A program made the translations under genes and the position numbers. Below the pieces are notes generated by a model. That model had not been told where the DNA came from. It searched no databases and saw only the letters and a list, made by a program, of their open reading frames with translations. This document shows positions 26,975 to 37,102 of a stretch of 64,000 bases of DNA, one piece after another; positions within the stretch are counted from its first letter, which is position 1, and every line of letters begins with the position of its first letter. The DNA comes from Pseudomonas serboccidentalis (GTDB lineage Bacteria; Pseudomonadota; Gammaproteobacteria; Pseudomonadales; Pseudomonadaceae), in NCBI RefSeq assembly GCF_028830055.1, contig NZ_CP101655.1, positions 5,669,316 to 5,733,315 of the forward strand. The letters run 5' to 3'.

Positions 26975-27613
26975 ATGCCCATCCTCGAGATCCGCCATCC
27001 GCTGATCCGCCATAAACTCGGCCTGATGCGCCGCGCTGACATCAGCACCAAGAACTTCCGTGAGCTTGCTCAGGAAGTCGGCGCCCTGTTGACCTATGAA
27101 GCTACAAAAGACCTGCCCCTGGAAACCTACGATATTCCAGGTTGGTGCGGCACAGTGTCGGTGGAGAAAATCGCCGGCAAGAAGATCACCGTCGTGCCGA
27201 TCCTGCGCGCCGGTATCGGCATGCTGGAAGGCGTGCTGAGCCTGATCCCGGGCGCCAAGGTTTCCGCTGTGGGTGTCGCCCGCAACGAAGAAACCCTGCA
27301 AGCGCACACCTATCTGGAAAAACTGGTACCGGAAATCAACGAACGCCTGGCGATGATCATCGACCCGATGCTCGCCACCGGCAGTTCCATGGTTGCGACC
27401 ATCGACCTGCTGAAAAAGGCCGGTTGCAAGGACATCCGCGCCATGGTGCTGGTCGCCGCGCCGGAAGGCATTGCTGCCGTAGAAAAGGCTCACCCGGACG
27501 TGACCATCTATACCGCCTCCATCGATGAACGTCTGAACGAACACGGTTACATCATCCCAGGGCTTGGCGATGCCGGTGACAAGATCTTCGGTACCAAGCA
27601 GAAGGACGCGTGA
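26975..27613 (+). CDS. upp: Uracil phosphoribosyltransferase
   Basis: A 212-residue enzyme that makes UMP from uracil and PRPP. The PRPP-binding loop [17 protein letters not shown] (about 128-144) and the C-terminal uracil-binding segment [18 protein letters not shown] (about 190-207) are both intact. Start ATG with CCGGAG upstream. The stop codon lies 2 bp before the uraA ATG, so upp and uraA form an operon coupling uptake and salvage of uracil. Confidence 0.97.
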   Translation: MPILEIRHPLIRHKLGLMRRADISTKNFRELAQEVGALLTYEATKDLPLETYDIPGWCGTVSVEKIAGKKITVVPILRAGIGMLEGVLSLIPGAKVSAVGVARNEETLQAHTYLEKLVPEINERLAMIIDPMLATGSSMVATIDLLKKAGCKDIRAMVLVAAPEGIAAVEKAHPDVTIYTASIDERLNEHGYIIPGLGDAGDKIFGTKQKDA

Positions 27614-27615
27614 GC

Positions 27616-28890
27616 ATGCAGCAAGAGTTCAACGATCCGCTCTGGCGCACGGTGCTGTCCGGCGCCCAGATGCTGTTCGTGGCTTTCGGCGCCCTGGTGC
27701 TGATGCCGCTGATCACGGGCCTGGACCCGAACGTGGCACTGTTTACTGCAGGTCTGGGGACGATCCTGTTCCAGATCGTCACCGGGCGTCAGGTGCCGGT
27801 GTTCCTGGCGTCGAGCTTTGCGTTCATCACCCCGATCATTCTCGCCAAGGGCCAGTTCGGCCTCGCCGCGACCATGGGCGGCGTGATGGCGGCCGGTTTC
27901 GTCTACACCTTCCTGGGCCTTGCCGTGAAGATCAAAGGCACCGGTTTCATTGACCGTCTGCTGCCGCCAGTGGTGATTGGTCCGGTGATCATTTCGATTG
28001 GCCTGGCCATGGCGCCGATTGCCGCGAACATGGCGATGGGCAAGGCTGGCGACGGTTCCGAGCTGATCCACTACCAGACCGCAATGTTGATCTCGATGCC
28101 GGCGCTGCTGACCACGTTGATCGTGGCGGTGTTCGGCAAAGGCATCTTCCGTCTGGTACCGATCATTTCCGGTGTGCTGGTCGGTTTTGCCATGTCGTTC
28201 TACTTCGGCGTGGTCGATACCGCGAAGATTGCCGCAGCGCCATGGTTTGCGCTGCCGCACTTCACCGCCCCCGAGTTCAACTGGCAGGCGATCCTGTTCA
28301 TCGTCCCCGTGGCTCTGGCGCCGGCGATCGAGCACATTGGCGGCGTGATTGCCGTGGGTAGCGTGACCGGTCGTGACTACCTGAAGAAGCCTGGTCTGCA
28401 TCGCACTCTGCTGGGTGACGGCATCGCCACCACGGCCGCCGGCCTGTTTGGCGGCCCGCCGAACACCACCTACGCCGAAGTGACCGGCGCGGTGATGCTG
28501 ACCAAGAACTACAACCCGAAAATCATGACCTGGGCGGCGATCTTCGCCATCACCCTGGCGTTCATCGGCAAGTTCGGTGCGCTGCTGCAAAGTATTCCGG
28601 TGCCGGTGATGGGCGGGATTCTGTGCCTGTTGTTCGGTTCGATCGCCGCAGTGGGGATGAACACCCTGATCCGTCACAAGATCGATCTGGGCGAAGCGCG
28701 CAATCTGGTGATCGTGTCGGTGACCCTGGTATTCGGTATCGGCGGTGTGCTGGTCGGCACCGGCACCGGTCCGGACGACTTCGGCCTCAAAGGCATCGCG
28801 CTGTGCGCGGTGGTGGCGATTGCGCTGAACCTGATTCTGCCGGGCAATGATGGCTGGAAGAACAAGAAGGCGGATGAGCCGCTGATTTAA
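27616..28890 (+). CDS. uraA: Uracil permease (NCS2 family)
   Basis: 424 residues from ATG 27616; a GTG at 27610 overlapping the upp stop (GTGA) is possible but poorly spaced from AAGGA. The protein is highly hydrophobic with about 14 helices. It shows the NCS2 segment PVFLASSFAFITPI and the transport-site region ALAPAIEHIGGVIAVGSVTG (about 226-245), where Glu contacts the base in UraA. It imports uracil with protons through the inner membrane and supplies Upp, encoded directly upstream. Confidence 0.95.
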   Translation: MQQEFNDPLWRTVLSGAQMLFVAFGALVLMPLITGLDPNVALFTAGLGTILFQIVTGRQVPVFLASSFAFITPIILAKGQFGLAATMGGVMAAGFVYTFLGLAVKIKGTGFIDRLLPPVVIGPVIISIGLAMAPIAANMAMGKAGDGSELIHYQTAMLISMPALLTTLIVAVFGKGIFRLVPIISGVLVGFAMSFYFGVVDTAKIAAAPWFALPHFTAPEFNWQAILFIVPVALAPAIEHIGGVIAVGSVTGRDYLKKPGLHRTLLGDGIATTAAGLFGGPPNTTYAEVTGAVMLTKNYNPKIMTWAAIFAITLAFIGKFGALLQSIPVPVMGGILCLLFGSIAAVGMNTLIRHKIDLGEARNLVIVSVTLVFGIGGVLVGTGTGPDDFGLKGIALCAVVAIALNLILPGNDGWKNKKADEPLI

Positions 28891-28920
28891 GGCCTGAAGA
28901 TTTTTATTGCCTGACAGATA

Positions 28921-28987
28921 GCTATCGCGAGCAGGCTCACTCCTACAAGGTCAACGCAATACCTGTAGGAGTGAGCCTGCTCGCGAT
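28921..28987. repeat. REP doublet, family 2 (GTGAGCCTGCTCGCGAT type)
   Basis: gctatcgcgagcaggctcactcctac, 17-bp spacer, gtaggagtgagcctgctcgcgat. Located between the converging uraA and hemH genes. Confidence 0.9.
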
Positions 28988-28993
28988 TTGCTT

Positions 28994-30019
28994 TTAGAGG
29001 GCCAGTGGCGCTCGCTCGCACAGGGTCGCCAACGCCTTCGCCCATTGCGGGTCGTCATTCAGGCACGGCACCAGTACCAACTCCTCGCCCCCCGCTTCGC
29101 GGAACTGCTCCTTGCCGCGATCACCGATCTCTTCCAGAGTCTCGATGCAATCGGCGACAAACGCCGGACACATCACCAGAATCTTTTTCAACCCGCTTTT
29201 CGCCAGCTCATCGAGCCGCGCCTCGGTGTAGGGTTCGATCCACTTGGCCCGCCCCAGCCGCGACTGAAACGACACCGACCATTTGCCATCGGCGATGCCC
29301 GCGCGCTTGGCGAACTCCGCCGCCGTGCGCAAGCACTGGGCGCGGTAACAGGTCGCGAGGACTGCCGGCGAAGCATTCTTGCAGCAATCCTCGTTTTTGA
29401 AGCAGTGATAACCGGTCGGATCGAGCTTGGTCAGGTGCCGCTCCGGCAAGCCGTGGAAGCTCAGCAGCAAGTGATCGTAGTCCTGCTGCAAATGCGGTTT
29501 GGCACTGGCGACCAAGGCGTCGAGGTATTCCGGCTGATCATAGAACGGTTGCAGCACCGAGAGCTGTACATCGAGTTTCTTCTCGCGGATCACCCGTTTG
29601 GCTTCTTCGATCACCGTGGTGGTGGTGCTGTCGGCGAACTGTGGATAAAGCGGTGCCAGGGTGATGCGCTTGTGCCCCGCAGCGACCAATTGCAGCAACT
29701 TCGTCTCAATCGACGGCTCGCCATAACGCATGGCCAGTTCCACCGGGCCATGGCTCCACTGCGAGACCATCTGCTGTTGCAGACGGCGGCTGAGCACCAC
29801 CAGCGGCGAGCCCTCCTCCCACCAGATCGAGGCGTAGGCATGGGCCGATTGCTCGGGACGCTTGATCAGGATCAGCGACACCAACAGACGCCGCACCGGC
29901 CATGGCAGGTCGATCACGTACGGGTCCATCAGAAATTGATTGAGGTAGCTGCGAACATCGGCCACCGAGGTGGAGGCCGGGGAACCCAGGTTGACCAGAA
30001 GCAAGGCGTGATCGGTCAT
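28994..30019 (-). CDS. hemH: Ferrochelatase
   Basis: The ATG at 30019 ([14 protein letters not shown]) gives 341 residues; the 47-residue upstream extension runs into the neighbour gene. It inserts Fe2+ into protoporphyrin IX, the last step of haem synthesis. The family signature [11 protein letters not shown] (about 191-201) holds the metal-binding His. The acidic stretch around [11 protein letters not shown] (with the paired Glu) is also present, as are several cysteines ([19 protein letters not shown]). Second gene after the YfcH-like gene, 13 bp apart. Confidence 0.95.
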   Translation of the reverse strand: MTDHALLLVNLGSPASTSVADVRSYLNQFLMDPYVIDLPWPVRRLLVSLILIKRPEQSAHAYASIWWEEGSPLVVLSRRLQQQMVSQWSHGPVELAMRYGEPSIETKLLQLVAAGHKRITLAPLYPQFADSTTTTVIEEAKRVIREKKLDVQLSVLQPFYDQPEYLDALVASAKPHLQQDYDHLLLSFHGLPERHLTKLDPTGYHCFKNEDCCKNASPAVLATCYRAQCLRTAAEFAKRAGIADGKWSVSFQSRLGRAKWIEPYTEARLDELAKSGLKKILVMCPAFVADCIETLEEIGDRGKEQFREAGGEELVLVPCLNDDPQWAKALATLCERAPLAL

Positions 30020-30032
30020 GCATCGTCCTATT

Positions 30033-30935
30033 TCAAAGGCGGCCGGAGAGATCATCCAGGGCCGCGCGCAAATCCGTGAACTGGAAAGTGAAACCCGCTT
30101 CCAGCAAGCGTGCCGGCATGGCCCGTTGGCCGCCCAGCAACAGCAATGACATTTCGCCAAGCCCGACTTTCAGCGCCAGCGCCGGCATCGGCATGAACGC
30201 CGGACGGTGCAATACGCTGCCCAGCGTCTTGGCAAACTCGCGATTGCGCACCGGTTTCGGCGCGCAGGCATTATAAGGACCGCTCGCCTGATTGCGGTGC
30301 AGAAGAAAATCAATCAGGGCGATTTGATCTTCGATATGAATCCATGGCATCCACTGCCGGCCATTGCCCAGAGGCCCGCCCAGGCCGAGTTTGAACGGCA
30401 GCAACAACCGCGACAAAAAGCCGCCGTCGGCCGACAGCACCAGCCCGGTACGCACCAGTACCACGCGGATGCCCAACGCTTCGGCACGCTGGGCGGTTTC
30501 CTCCCAGGCAATGCACAACTGGCTGGCGAAATCGTCGATCACCGGCGGCGAATCTTCCGTCAGCTCGCGCTCACCACCATCACCGTACCAGCCGATGGCC
30601 GAACCGGAAATCAGCAACGCCGGTTTCTGTTCGCGTGTTTCCAGCCAGGCCAGCAGGGATTCGGTCAGGGTGATGCGGCTGCTCCACAACAACGCCTTGC
30701 GCCGATGGGTCCATGGCCGATCAGCAATCGGCGCTCCGGCCAGGTTGATGATCGCGTCCAGCGACTCATCACCGAGGTCCTCTAGACGCGCAATACCGCG
30801 CACCTGAGCACCACAGATTTGCGCGACTTTTTCCGGACGCCGACTCCACACCGTCAGTTGATGACCCTGCCCCGACCAGTGCCGGCAGAGCTGACGTCCT
30901 ATCAAACCAGTACCGCCGGTCAGCAATATGTGCAT
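30033..30935 (-). CDS. TIGR01777 family NAD-dependent epimerase/dehydratase-like protein (YfcH)
   Basis: A 300-residue extended short-chain dehydrogenase. The N-terminus [20 protein letters not shown] is the nucleotide-binding GxxGxxG fold. [17 protein letters not shown] (about 85-101) is the TIGR01777 signature, and the C-terminal LGVRMRR-like region is replaced here by [15 protein letters not shown]. No defined reaction is known for the family. It forms an operon with hemH, and its divergent upstream region carries the LitR-like box of the renalase gene. Confidence 0.88.
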   Translation of the reverse strand: MHILLTGGTGLIGRQLCRHWSGQGHQLTVWSRRPEKVAQICGAQVRGIARLEDLGDESLDAIINLAGAPIADRPWTHRRKALLWSSRITLTESLLAWLETREQKPALLISGSAIGWYGDGGERELTEDSPPVIDDFASQLCIAWEETAQRAEALGIRVVLVRTGLVLSADGGFLSRLLLPFKLGLGGPLGNGRQWMPWIHIEDQIALIDFLLHRNQASGPYNACAPKPVRNREFAKTLGSVLHRPAFMPMPALALKVGLGEMSLLLLGGQRAMPARLLEAGFTFQFTDLRAALDDLSGRL

Positions 30936-31057
30936 GACATCTTCCTCGCGTGGCGTTTTACCCGGATCACTAGTCTATTTTTATAAGCAGGGATCTTTTC
31001 TATCGGGCAGGCTCTATTGTTTAACCATAGGCCAAGCTGTCAGAACGAGAACGCTAG

Positions 31058-32331
<1,274 letters not shown>

Positions 32332-32335
32332 CAAC

Positions 32336-32427
32336 CCTGCAGGCGTGAGCCTGCTCGCGATAACTGAGTGCCAGCCGGCGCAAAGGCTGAATGTCACACC
32401 GCTATCGCGAGCAGCCTCACTCCTACA
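32336..32427. repeat. REP doublet, family 2
   Basis: cctgcaggcgtgagcctgctcgcgata and inverted tatcgcgagcagcctcactcctaca, enclosing a ~35-bp spacer. One arm is slightly decayed. Placed between the Trp-rich gene and the promoter of the photolyase operon. Confidence 0.85.
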
Positions 32428-32454
32428 GAAGGTTAGTGGACACTCGCAAAAACT

Positions 32455-32527
32455 TATACAAATCATTTGACTTGTACACGCATGAATCTATGCTGTTAAA
32501 AGTTGTACAGAAATAACATCCTGTACA
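32455..32527 (+). promoter_or_regulatory. Promoter with two TRTACA-N12-TGTACA boxes (LitR-type operators)
   Basis: Box 1: TATACA (32455-32460), 12 bases, TGTACA (32473-32478). Box 2: TGTACA (32504-32509), 12 bases, TGTACA (32522-32527). A sigma70-like promoter, TTGACT (32467-32472), 16-bp spacer, TATGCT (32489-32494), places the transcription start near 32501. Box 1 therefore covers the -35 element and box 2 the start region, the layout of a repressor. A further TGTACA (32543-32548) overlaps the start codon. The operon encodes a MerR/LitR-type regulator, the likely binder. Confidence 0.75.
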
Positions 32528-32547
32528 GGAATAGATTCGAGGTGTAC

Positions 32548-33510
32548 ATGTCCGACCTTTCTGTCTCCCGGCCCAAAATCGCCATCAGCGCCTGCCTGAT
32601 GGGCGCCGAAGTGCGCTACAACGGTGGGCACAAGGAATCGCGGCTGTGCAGCCGCACCCTTGCCGAGTATTTCGAATTCGTCCCGGTATGCCCCGAAGTC
32701 GCCATTGGCCTGGGCATCCCTCGCGAGCCGATCCGGCTGGTCGGGGATCCGGACACTCCCGAAGCCGTCGGCACCGTCAACCCGCAAGTCAATGTCACTG
32801 AACCGTTGGCCACCTATGGGCAGAAAATGGCCGGCGAGCTCAATGACATCTGCGGCTACATCTTCATGCAGCAATCGCCGTCGTGCGGTCTGGAACGGGT
32901 CAAGGTCTATCACGCCAACGGCGCCCCGGTGAACGGCGGCGGTCGGGGCATCTATGCCCAGGCGTTCTGTGCCCGACACCCGGACCTGCCGGTGGAAGAA
33001 GCCGGACGCCTCAACGACCCGGTGCTGCGGGAAAATTTCATCACCCGCGTACTCGCCTACAGCGCCTGGCAACAGGTGCTCGCACAAGGCTTGAGCCGCC
33101 GCGCACTGACCGAATTCCACTCGCGTTACAAATACCTGCTGATGGCCCACAACCCGGAGCAGTACAAGGCGCTGGGCAAACTGCTGGGCAACATGGGCCA
33201 GACCGATCCGGTCGAACTCGGCCCGCGCTACTTCAGCGAGCTGATGGGGGCGTTGAAGAAATGCGCCACCCGCCGTACCCACAGCAATGTGCTGCAACAT
33301 ATAAGCGGTTATCTGAAGCAAGCAATCAGCAGCGAAGACAAACAGGAAGTGCTGCATGTCATCGGCCAGTACCGCCACGGCATCGTGCCGCTGGTGGTGC
33401 CGTTGACGTTGCTCAAGCATCATTTTCGGCAACACCCGGATCCGTACATTGCGCAACAGGTGTACCTGCAGCCGCATCCGGAAAACCTCAGCCTGCGAAA
33501 CGCCATTTGA
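32548..33510 (+). CDS. TudS (DUF523)-DUF1722 fusion protein, RudS/YbgA type
   Basis: 320 residues from ATG 32548 (GAGG six bases upstream). The N-terminal ~150 residues are DUF523/TudS with the three cysteines expected to hold a [4Fe-4S] cluster: ISACLMG (about 12), VPVCPE (about 46) and QSPSCGL (about 113). The C-terminal part is DUF1722 (FHSRYKYLLMAHNPEQYKALGKLL). TudS enzymes remove sulfur from thiouracil. The two-domain form (RudS) has been described as a tRNA 4-thiouridine desulfidase. E. coli ybgA (DUF1722) likewise sits beside phr. First gene of the light-type operon; it overlaps the regulator gene by one base. Confidence 0.85.
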   Translation: MSDLSVSRPKIAISACLMGAEVRYNGGHKESRLCSRTLAEYFEFVPVCPEVAIGLGIPREPIRLVGDPDTPEAVGTVNPQVNVTEPLATYGQKMAGELNDICGYIFMQQSPSCGLERVKVYHANGAPVNGGGRGIYAQAFCARHPDLPVEEAGRLNDPVLRENFITRVLAYSAWQQVLAQGLSRRALTEFHSRYKYLLMAHNPEQYKALGKLLGNMGQTDPVELGPRYFSELMGALKKCATRRTHSNVLQHISGYLKQAISSEDKQEVLHVIGQYRHGIVPLVVPLTLLKHHFRQHPDPYIAQQVYLQPHPENLSLRNAI

Positions 33511-34451
33511 TGAACGAGACCCTCGACACCAGCGCCCGGGAAGACCTCGGCGCCGACTTCAAGAAAGCCCTCGACGAGGGCTGGCTGCCGATCCGTGAAG
33601 TCGCGCGCCAGACGGGCGTCAACGCCATCACCCTGCGCGCCTGGGAGCGCCGTTACGGGCTGATCGTGCCGCAACGCACACCCAAGGGCCATCGCCTGTA
33701 CTCCAGCGAACATGTGCAACGGATCCTGACCATCCTCACCTGGCTCAACCGGGGCGTGGCGGTCAGTCAGGTCAAACCGCTGCTCGACACCCCGCAAGCC
33801 TTTACCGAAACGGTGGAAAACGACTGGCAGCGCCTGCGTCAGGCCCTGCTCAACGCCGTAACCCAGCTCAACGAGCGCAACCTCGACGACAGCGTCAACC
33901 AGGCCATGGCCCTGTATCCGCCACGCACCTTGTGCGAGCAATTGCTGCTGCCGCTGCTGGCCGAACTCGAGCAGCGCTGGCAGGGCCAGTTCGGTGCACA
34001 GATGGAGCGGGTATTCTTTTATTCGTGGTTACGCAGCAAATTCGGCGCACGCATCTACCATAACAATCGACAGTTACACGCGGCGCCCCTGCTGTTGATC
34101 AATCACTCGGACCTGCCACTGGAACCACACCTGTGGCTATGCGCGTGGCTGATCAGCAGTGCCGACTGCCCGGTACAAGTATTCGACTGGCCGCTACCGG
34201 CCGGAGAACTGGCACTGGCGGTCGACCATCTGCAAGCGCGTGGCGTACTGCTGTATTCCAGCAAGGCGATGAACCTGGCGCAGCTGCCAAAACTGCTGCA
34301 TGGCGTCAGTGCTCCGACAATGCTGGTCGGACCAACGGTATGCATCCACCAGACCGAGTTGTCCGTAAGAACAAGTGAGATCGCTGATTTGATCCTGGCC
34401 GAAGATCCGCTCTCGGCACATCAGGTACTCGTTCAGCGTGGGCTGATTTAA
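33510..34451 (+). CDS. MerR-family regulator, LitR/CarH-like without B12 motif
   Basis: A 313-residue regulator. The N-terminal winged helix of the MerR type is WLPIREVARQTGVNAITLRAWERRYGL..PQRTPKGHRLY (about 25-67). The C-terminal ~200 residues resemble the helical and Rossmann parts of CarH/LitR, but the cobalamin-binding D/ExHxxG motif is absent. This is the feature of class II LitR proteins such as PplR of P. putida, which respond to light through a partner photoreceptor. It likely binds the TGTACA boxes upstream of the operon and represses it in the dark. The start overlaps the previous stop (TGATG) and its stop overlaps the phrB start (TAATG). Confidence 0.82.
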   Translation: MNETLDTSAREDLGADFKKALDEGWLPIREVARQTGVNAITLRAWERRYGLIVPQRTPKGHRLYSSEHVQRILTILTWLNRGVAVSQVKPLLDTPQAFTETVENDWQRLRQALLNAVTQLNERNLDDSVNQAMALYPPRTLCEQLLLPLLAELEQRWQGQFGAQMERVFFYSWLRSKFGARIYHNNRQLHAAPLLLINHSDLPLEPHLWLCAWLISSADCPVQVFDWPLPAGELALAVDHLQARGVLLYSSKAMNLAQLPKLLHGVSAPTMLVGPTVCIHQTELSVRTSEIADLILAEDPLSAHQVLVQRGLI

Positions 34452-35908
34452 TGGAAACCGCGATGCAATTGATCTGGCTGCGCAGCGACCTGCGCCAACA
34501 TGACAACACCGCCCTCGCGGCCGCCGCAGCGCGCGGGCCGACGGTTGCCGTGTATCTGTTGAGCCCACGGCAGTGGCTGGAGCATGACGATGCCGCGTGC
34601 AAGGTCGATTTCTGGCTGCGCAATCTGCGTGAACTGAGCAGCGCCCTCGGCGAGCGGAACATCCCGTTGCTGATCCGCACCGCTGACCATTGGGATCAGG
34701 CCCCGGTGGTGCTAGTCGAGCTTTGCCGGCAACTGAACGTCGAGGCGGTGCACGTCAACGAAGAATACGGCGTCCACGAAAGCCGTCGCGATGCGGCGGT
34801 TGCCCAGGCCCTGAAAACCACAGGCATCGCCTTTCACAGTTACCTTGACCAACTGCTGTTCAAGCCCGGCACGGTACTGACCAAGACAGAGACCTACTTT
34901 CAGGTGTTCAGCCAGTTCCGCAAGGTCTGCTACGAACGCCTGCACCGCTCGGTGCCCGGGCTGATCAAAGCACCCGGCAAACAGGCGAAGCTGAACATCG
35001 ACAGCGATCCGGTGCCTGCATCCGTCGAAGGTTTTGCAGCGCCGAGCGAATCATTACGCGCCCTGTGGCCTGCTGGCGAACAGCAAGCCCGGCGCCGACT
35101 CGACACCTTCGCCGACGCGCAGATCGACTACTACCAGAGCGAACGCGACTTCCCGGCCAAGCCCGGCACCAGTCAACTCTCGGCCTATCTGGCCGCCGGG
35201 GTGATCTCGCCGCGCCAATGCCTGCACGCCGCGCTGCAAAGCAATCAGGGCGAGTTCGACAGCGGCAAGGTCGGTGCGGTGACCTGGATCAACGAGCTGC
35301 TGTGGCGCGAGTTCTACAAGCACATTCTGGTCGGCTATCCACGGGTCTCGCGCCATCGCGCGTTTCGCCCGGAAACCGAGGCCGTGGCCTGGCGCAACGC
35401 GCCGGACGAACTGGCCGCGTGGCAAGAGGCACGCACCGGTTTGCCGATCATCGATGCGGCCATGCGCCAACTGCTGGAGACCGGCTGGATGCACAACCGC
35501 CTGCGGATGGTGGTGGCGATGTTCCTGACCAAAAACCTGCTGATCGACTGGCGAGAAGGCGAGCGTTTTTTCATGCGTCACCTGATCGACGGCGATCTGG
35601 CGGCGAACAACGGCGGCTGGCAGTGGAGCGCTTCGACCGGCACCGATTCGGCACCGTATTTCCGCATTTTCAACCCGCTGAGCCAATCGGAAAAATTCGA
35701 CAGCGAAGGCCTGTTCATCAAGCACTGGTTGCCTGAGCTGGCCGGCCTGAACAAAAAGGAAGTACACAACCCGGCCAGCGTCGGCGGACTGTTCGGCGTT
35801 GCGGATTATCCGGCGCCGATCGTCAATCTCGGGGCTTCGCGCGAACGCGCGCTGGCGGCCTTCAAGAATCTGCCGTCGCGCTCGTCCATGGGAGAGGTCC
35901 ATGAGTGA
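34451..35908 (+). CDS. phrB: Deoxyribodipyrimidine photolyase
   Basis: A 485-residue class I photolyase: uses FAD and light to split cyclobutane pyrimidine dimers. The N-terminal Rossmann domain begins QLIWLRSDLRQHDNTAL (antenna cofactor site). The FAD domain contains INELLWREFYKHIL (about 277-290), MRQLLETGWMHNRLRMVVAMFLTKNLLIDWREGERFF, and WQWSASTGTDSAPYFRIFNP (about 391-410), with the substrate and electron-transfer tryptophans. The start may instead be the ATG four codons later (34463). It overlaps both neighbours and is in the middle of the operon. Confidence 0.95.
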   Translation: METAMQLIWLRSDLRQHDNTALAAAAARGPTVAVYLLSPRQWLEHDDAACKVDFWLRNLRELSSALGERNIPLLIRTADHWDQAPVVLVELCRQLNVEAVHVNEEYGVHESRRDAAVAQALKTTGIAFHSYLDQLLFKPGTVLTKTETYFQVFSQFRKVCYERLHRSVPGLIKAPGKQAKLNIDSDPVPASVEGFAAPSESLRALWPAGEQQARRRLDTFADAQIDYYQSERDFPAKPGTSQLSAYLAAGVISPRQCLHAALQSNQGEFDSGKVGAVTWINELLWREFYKHILVGYPRVSRHRAFRPETEAVAWRNAPDELAAWQEARTGLPIIDAAMRQLLETGWMHNRLRMVVAMFLTKNLLIDWREGERFFMRHLIDGDLAANNGGWQWSASTGTDSAPYFRIFNPLSQSEKFDSEGLFIKHWLPELAGLNKKEVHNPASVGGLFGVADYPAPIVNLGASRERALAAFKNLPSRSSMGEVHE

Positions 35909-36323
35909 ATTCCTGCGCCGCTTCGCCCGCCAGTTTGCCGAGTTGGACAAAGACAACCTGCAGCGTCTGGGCGAGCTTTACAGCGATGACATTCACTTCA
36001 CCGACCCACTGCATGAAGTGCAAGGGCTGGCGCAACTGCGCCATTACTTCAGCGAGCTGTACGCCAACGTCAGCGAGCTGCGCTTCGACTTCCACGGCTT
36101 CGACCAGATCGGCGACTGTGAAGGTTACCTGCGCTGGGTCATGAGTTACCGTCACCCGCGCCTGGCGGGTGGCCGATTGATTCGCGTCGCCGGGTGTTCG
36201 CACCTGCTGTGGCGCGATAAGGTTTATCGCCACCGGGACTACTTCGATGCCGGGGCCATGCTGTATGAACATTTACCCGTATTGGGCCGCGTGATCGCTT
36301 GGCTGAAAAGGAGAATGGGATGA
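35901..36323 (+). CDS. NTF2-like (SnoaL-type) protein
   Basis: 140 residues from ATG 35901, GGAGAGG six bases upstream, overlapping the phrB end by 8 bp. A single cystatin/NTF2-like fold is indicated by an N-terminal helix, LYSDDIHFTDPLHEVQG, and the alternating strands LRWVMSYRHPRL and RVAGCSHLLWRDKVYRHRDYFDAGAMLYEHLP. Such proteins are small ligand-binding or isomerase-like modules. Similar genes accompany photolyase/CFA operons in other proteobacteria, but the function is unknown. Ends overlapping the SDR start (ATGA). Confidence 0.82.
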   Translation: MSEFLRRFARQFAELDKDNLQRLGELYSDDIHFTDPLHEVQGLAQLRHYFSELYANVSELRFDFHGFDQIGDCEGYLRWVMSYRHPRLAGGRLIRVAGCSHLLWRDKVYRHRDYFDAGAMLYEHLPVLGRVIAWLKRRMG

Positions 36324-37102
36324 GTCGTACACCTCCACGGCGTTATTGGCTGACCGGTGCCAGCAGTGGCATCGGCGCAGCACTGGCCGAAGAGATTCTG
36401 AAAAGCGGCGCGCATCTGGCCGTCAGTTCGCGGCAAGTGGCACCGCTCAAAGTGCTGTCGCAACGCTATCCGGGGCAAGTGCTGGTGGTGGCGGGCGATT
36501 TGACCAACAGTCAGACCGTGCGCGAAATCGGTCAGCAGATCGAACGGGCCTGGGGCTCGCTCGACAGCGTGATCCTCAATGCCGGCACCTGCGAGTACGT
36601 TGACGCCCGACAGTTCGACGCGTCGATCATCGAACACGTGGTGCGCACCAACCTGCTCGCCAGCAGTTACTGCATCGAGGCCGCCCTGCCGCTGCTGCGC
36701 AACGGCACCACGCCGCATCTGGTCGGGATGGCCAGCTCCGTGACCTACCTGCCGCTACCTCGGGCCGAAGCCTATGGCGCGTCGAAGGCCGGGCTGCGCT
36801 ACCTGTTTGAATCGCTGCGTATCGATCTCGCCATCGAGGGCATGGATGTCACGATCATCAGTCCAGGCTTCGTCGAAACCCCACTGACCGCCAGAAACGA
36901 CTTCCCGATGCCGCTGAGCTGGCCTGCGGATAAAGCCGCACGGCACATCTTCGCCAAGCTCAAGGATCGCCCTCTGGAAATCGCTTTTCCGGCGCTGTTC
37001 ATGGCGGCGTTGTGGCCACTGTCGATACTGCCCGACCGCCTGCAACTGGCGATTGGCAAGCGCATGGTGCGCAGCAGTCCGCCGCTGCGGGATCCAACGT
37101 GA
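36320..37102 (+). CDS. Short-chain dehydrogenase/reductase
   Basis: 260 residues from ATG 36320, with AAGGAGA upstream and the start overlapping the previous stop (ATGA). Classical SDR features: TGASSGIGAALAEEI (about 12-26) for NAD(P), NAG (about 88-90), the catalytic Ser in GMASSVTYLP (about 140), YGASKAG with Tyr and Lys (about 153-159), and SPGFVETPL. Substrate unknown. SDR genes of this kind sit with FAD oxidoreductase, DUF1365 and CFA-like genes in singlet-oxygen-responsive operons, suggesting lipid or aldehyde chemistry. Confidence 0.88.
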   Translation: MSRTPPRRYWLTGASSGIGAALAEEILKSGAHLAVSSRQVAPLKVLSQRYPGQVLVVAGDLTNSQTVREIGQQIERAWGSLDSVILNAGTCEYVDARQFDASIIEHVVRTNLLASSYCIEAALPLLRNGTTPHLVGMASSVTYLPLPRAEAYGASKAGLRYLFESLRIDLAIEGMDVTIISPGFVETPLTARNDFPMPLSWPADKAARHIFAKLKDRPLEIAFPALFMAALWPLSILPDRLQLAIGKRMVRSSPPLRDPT

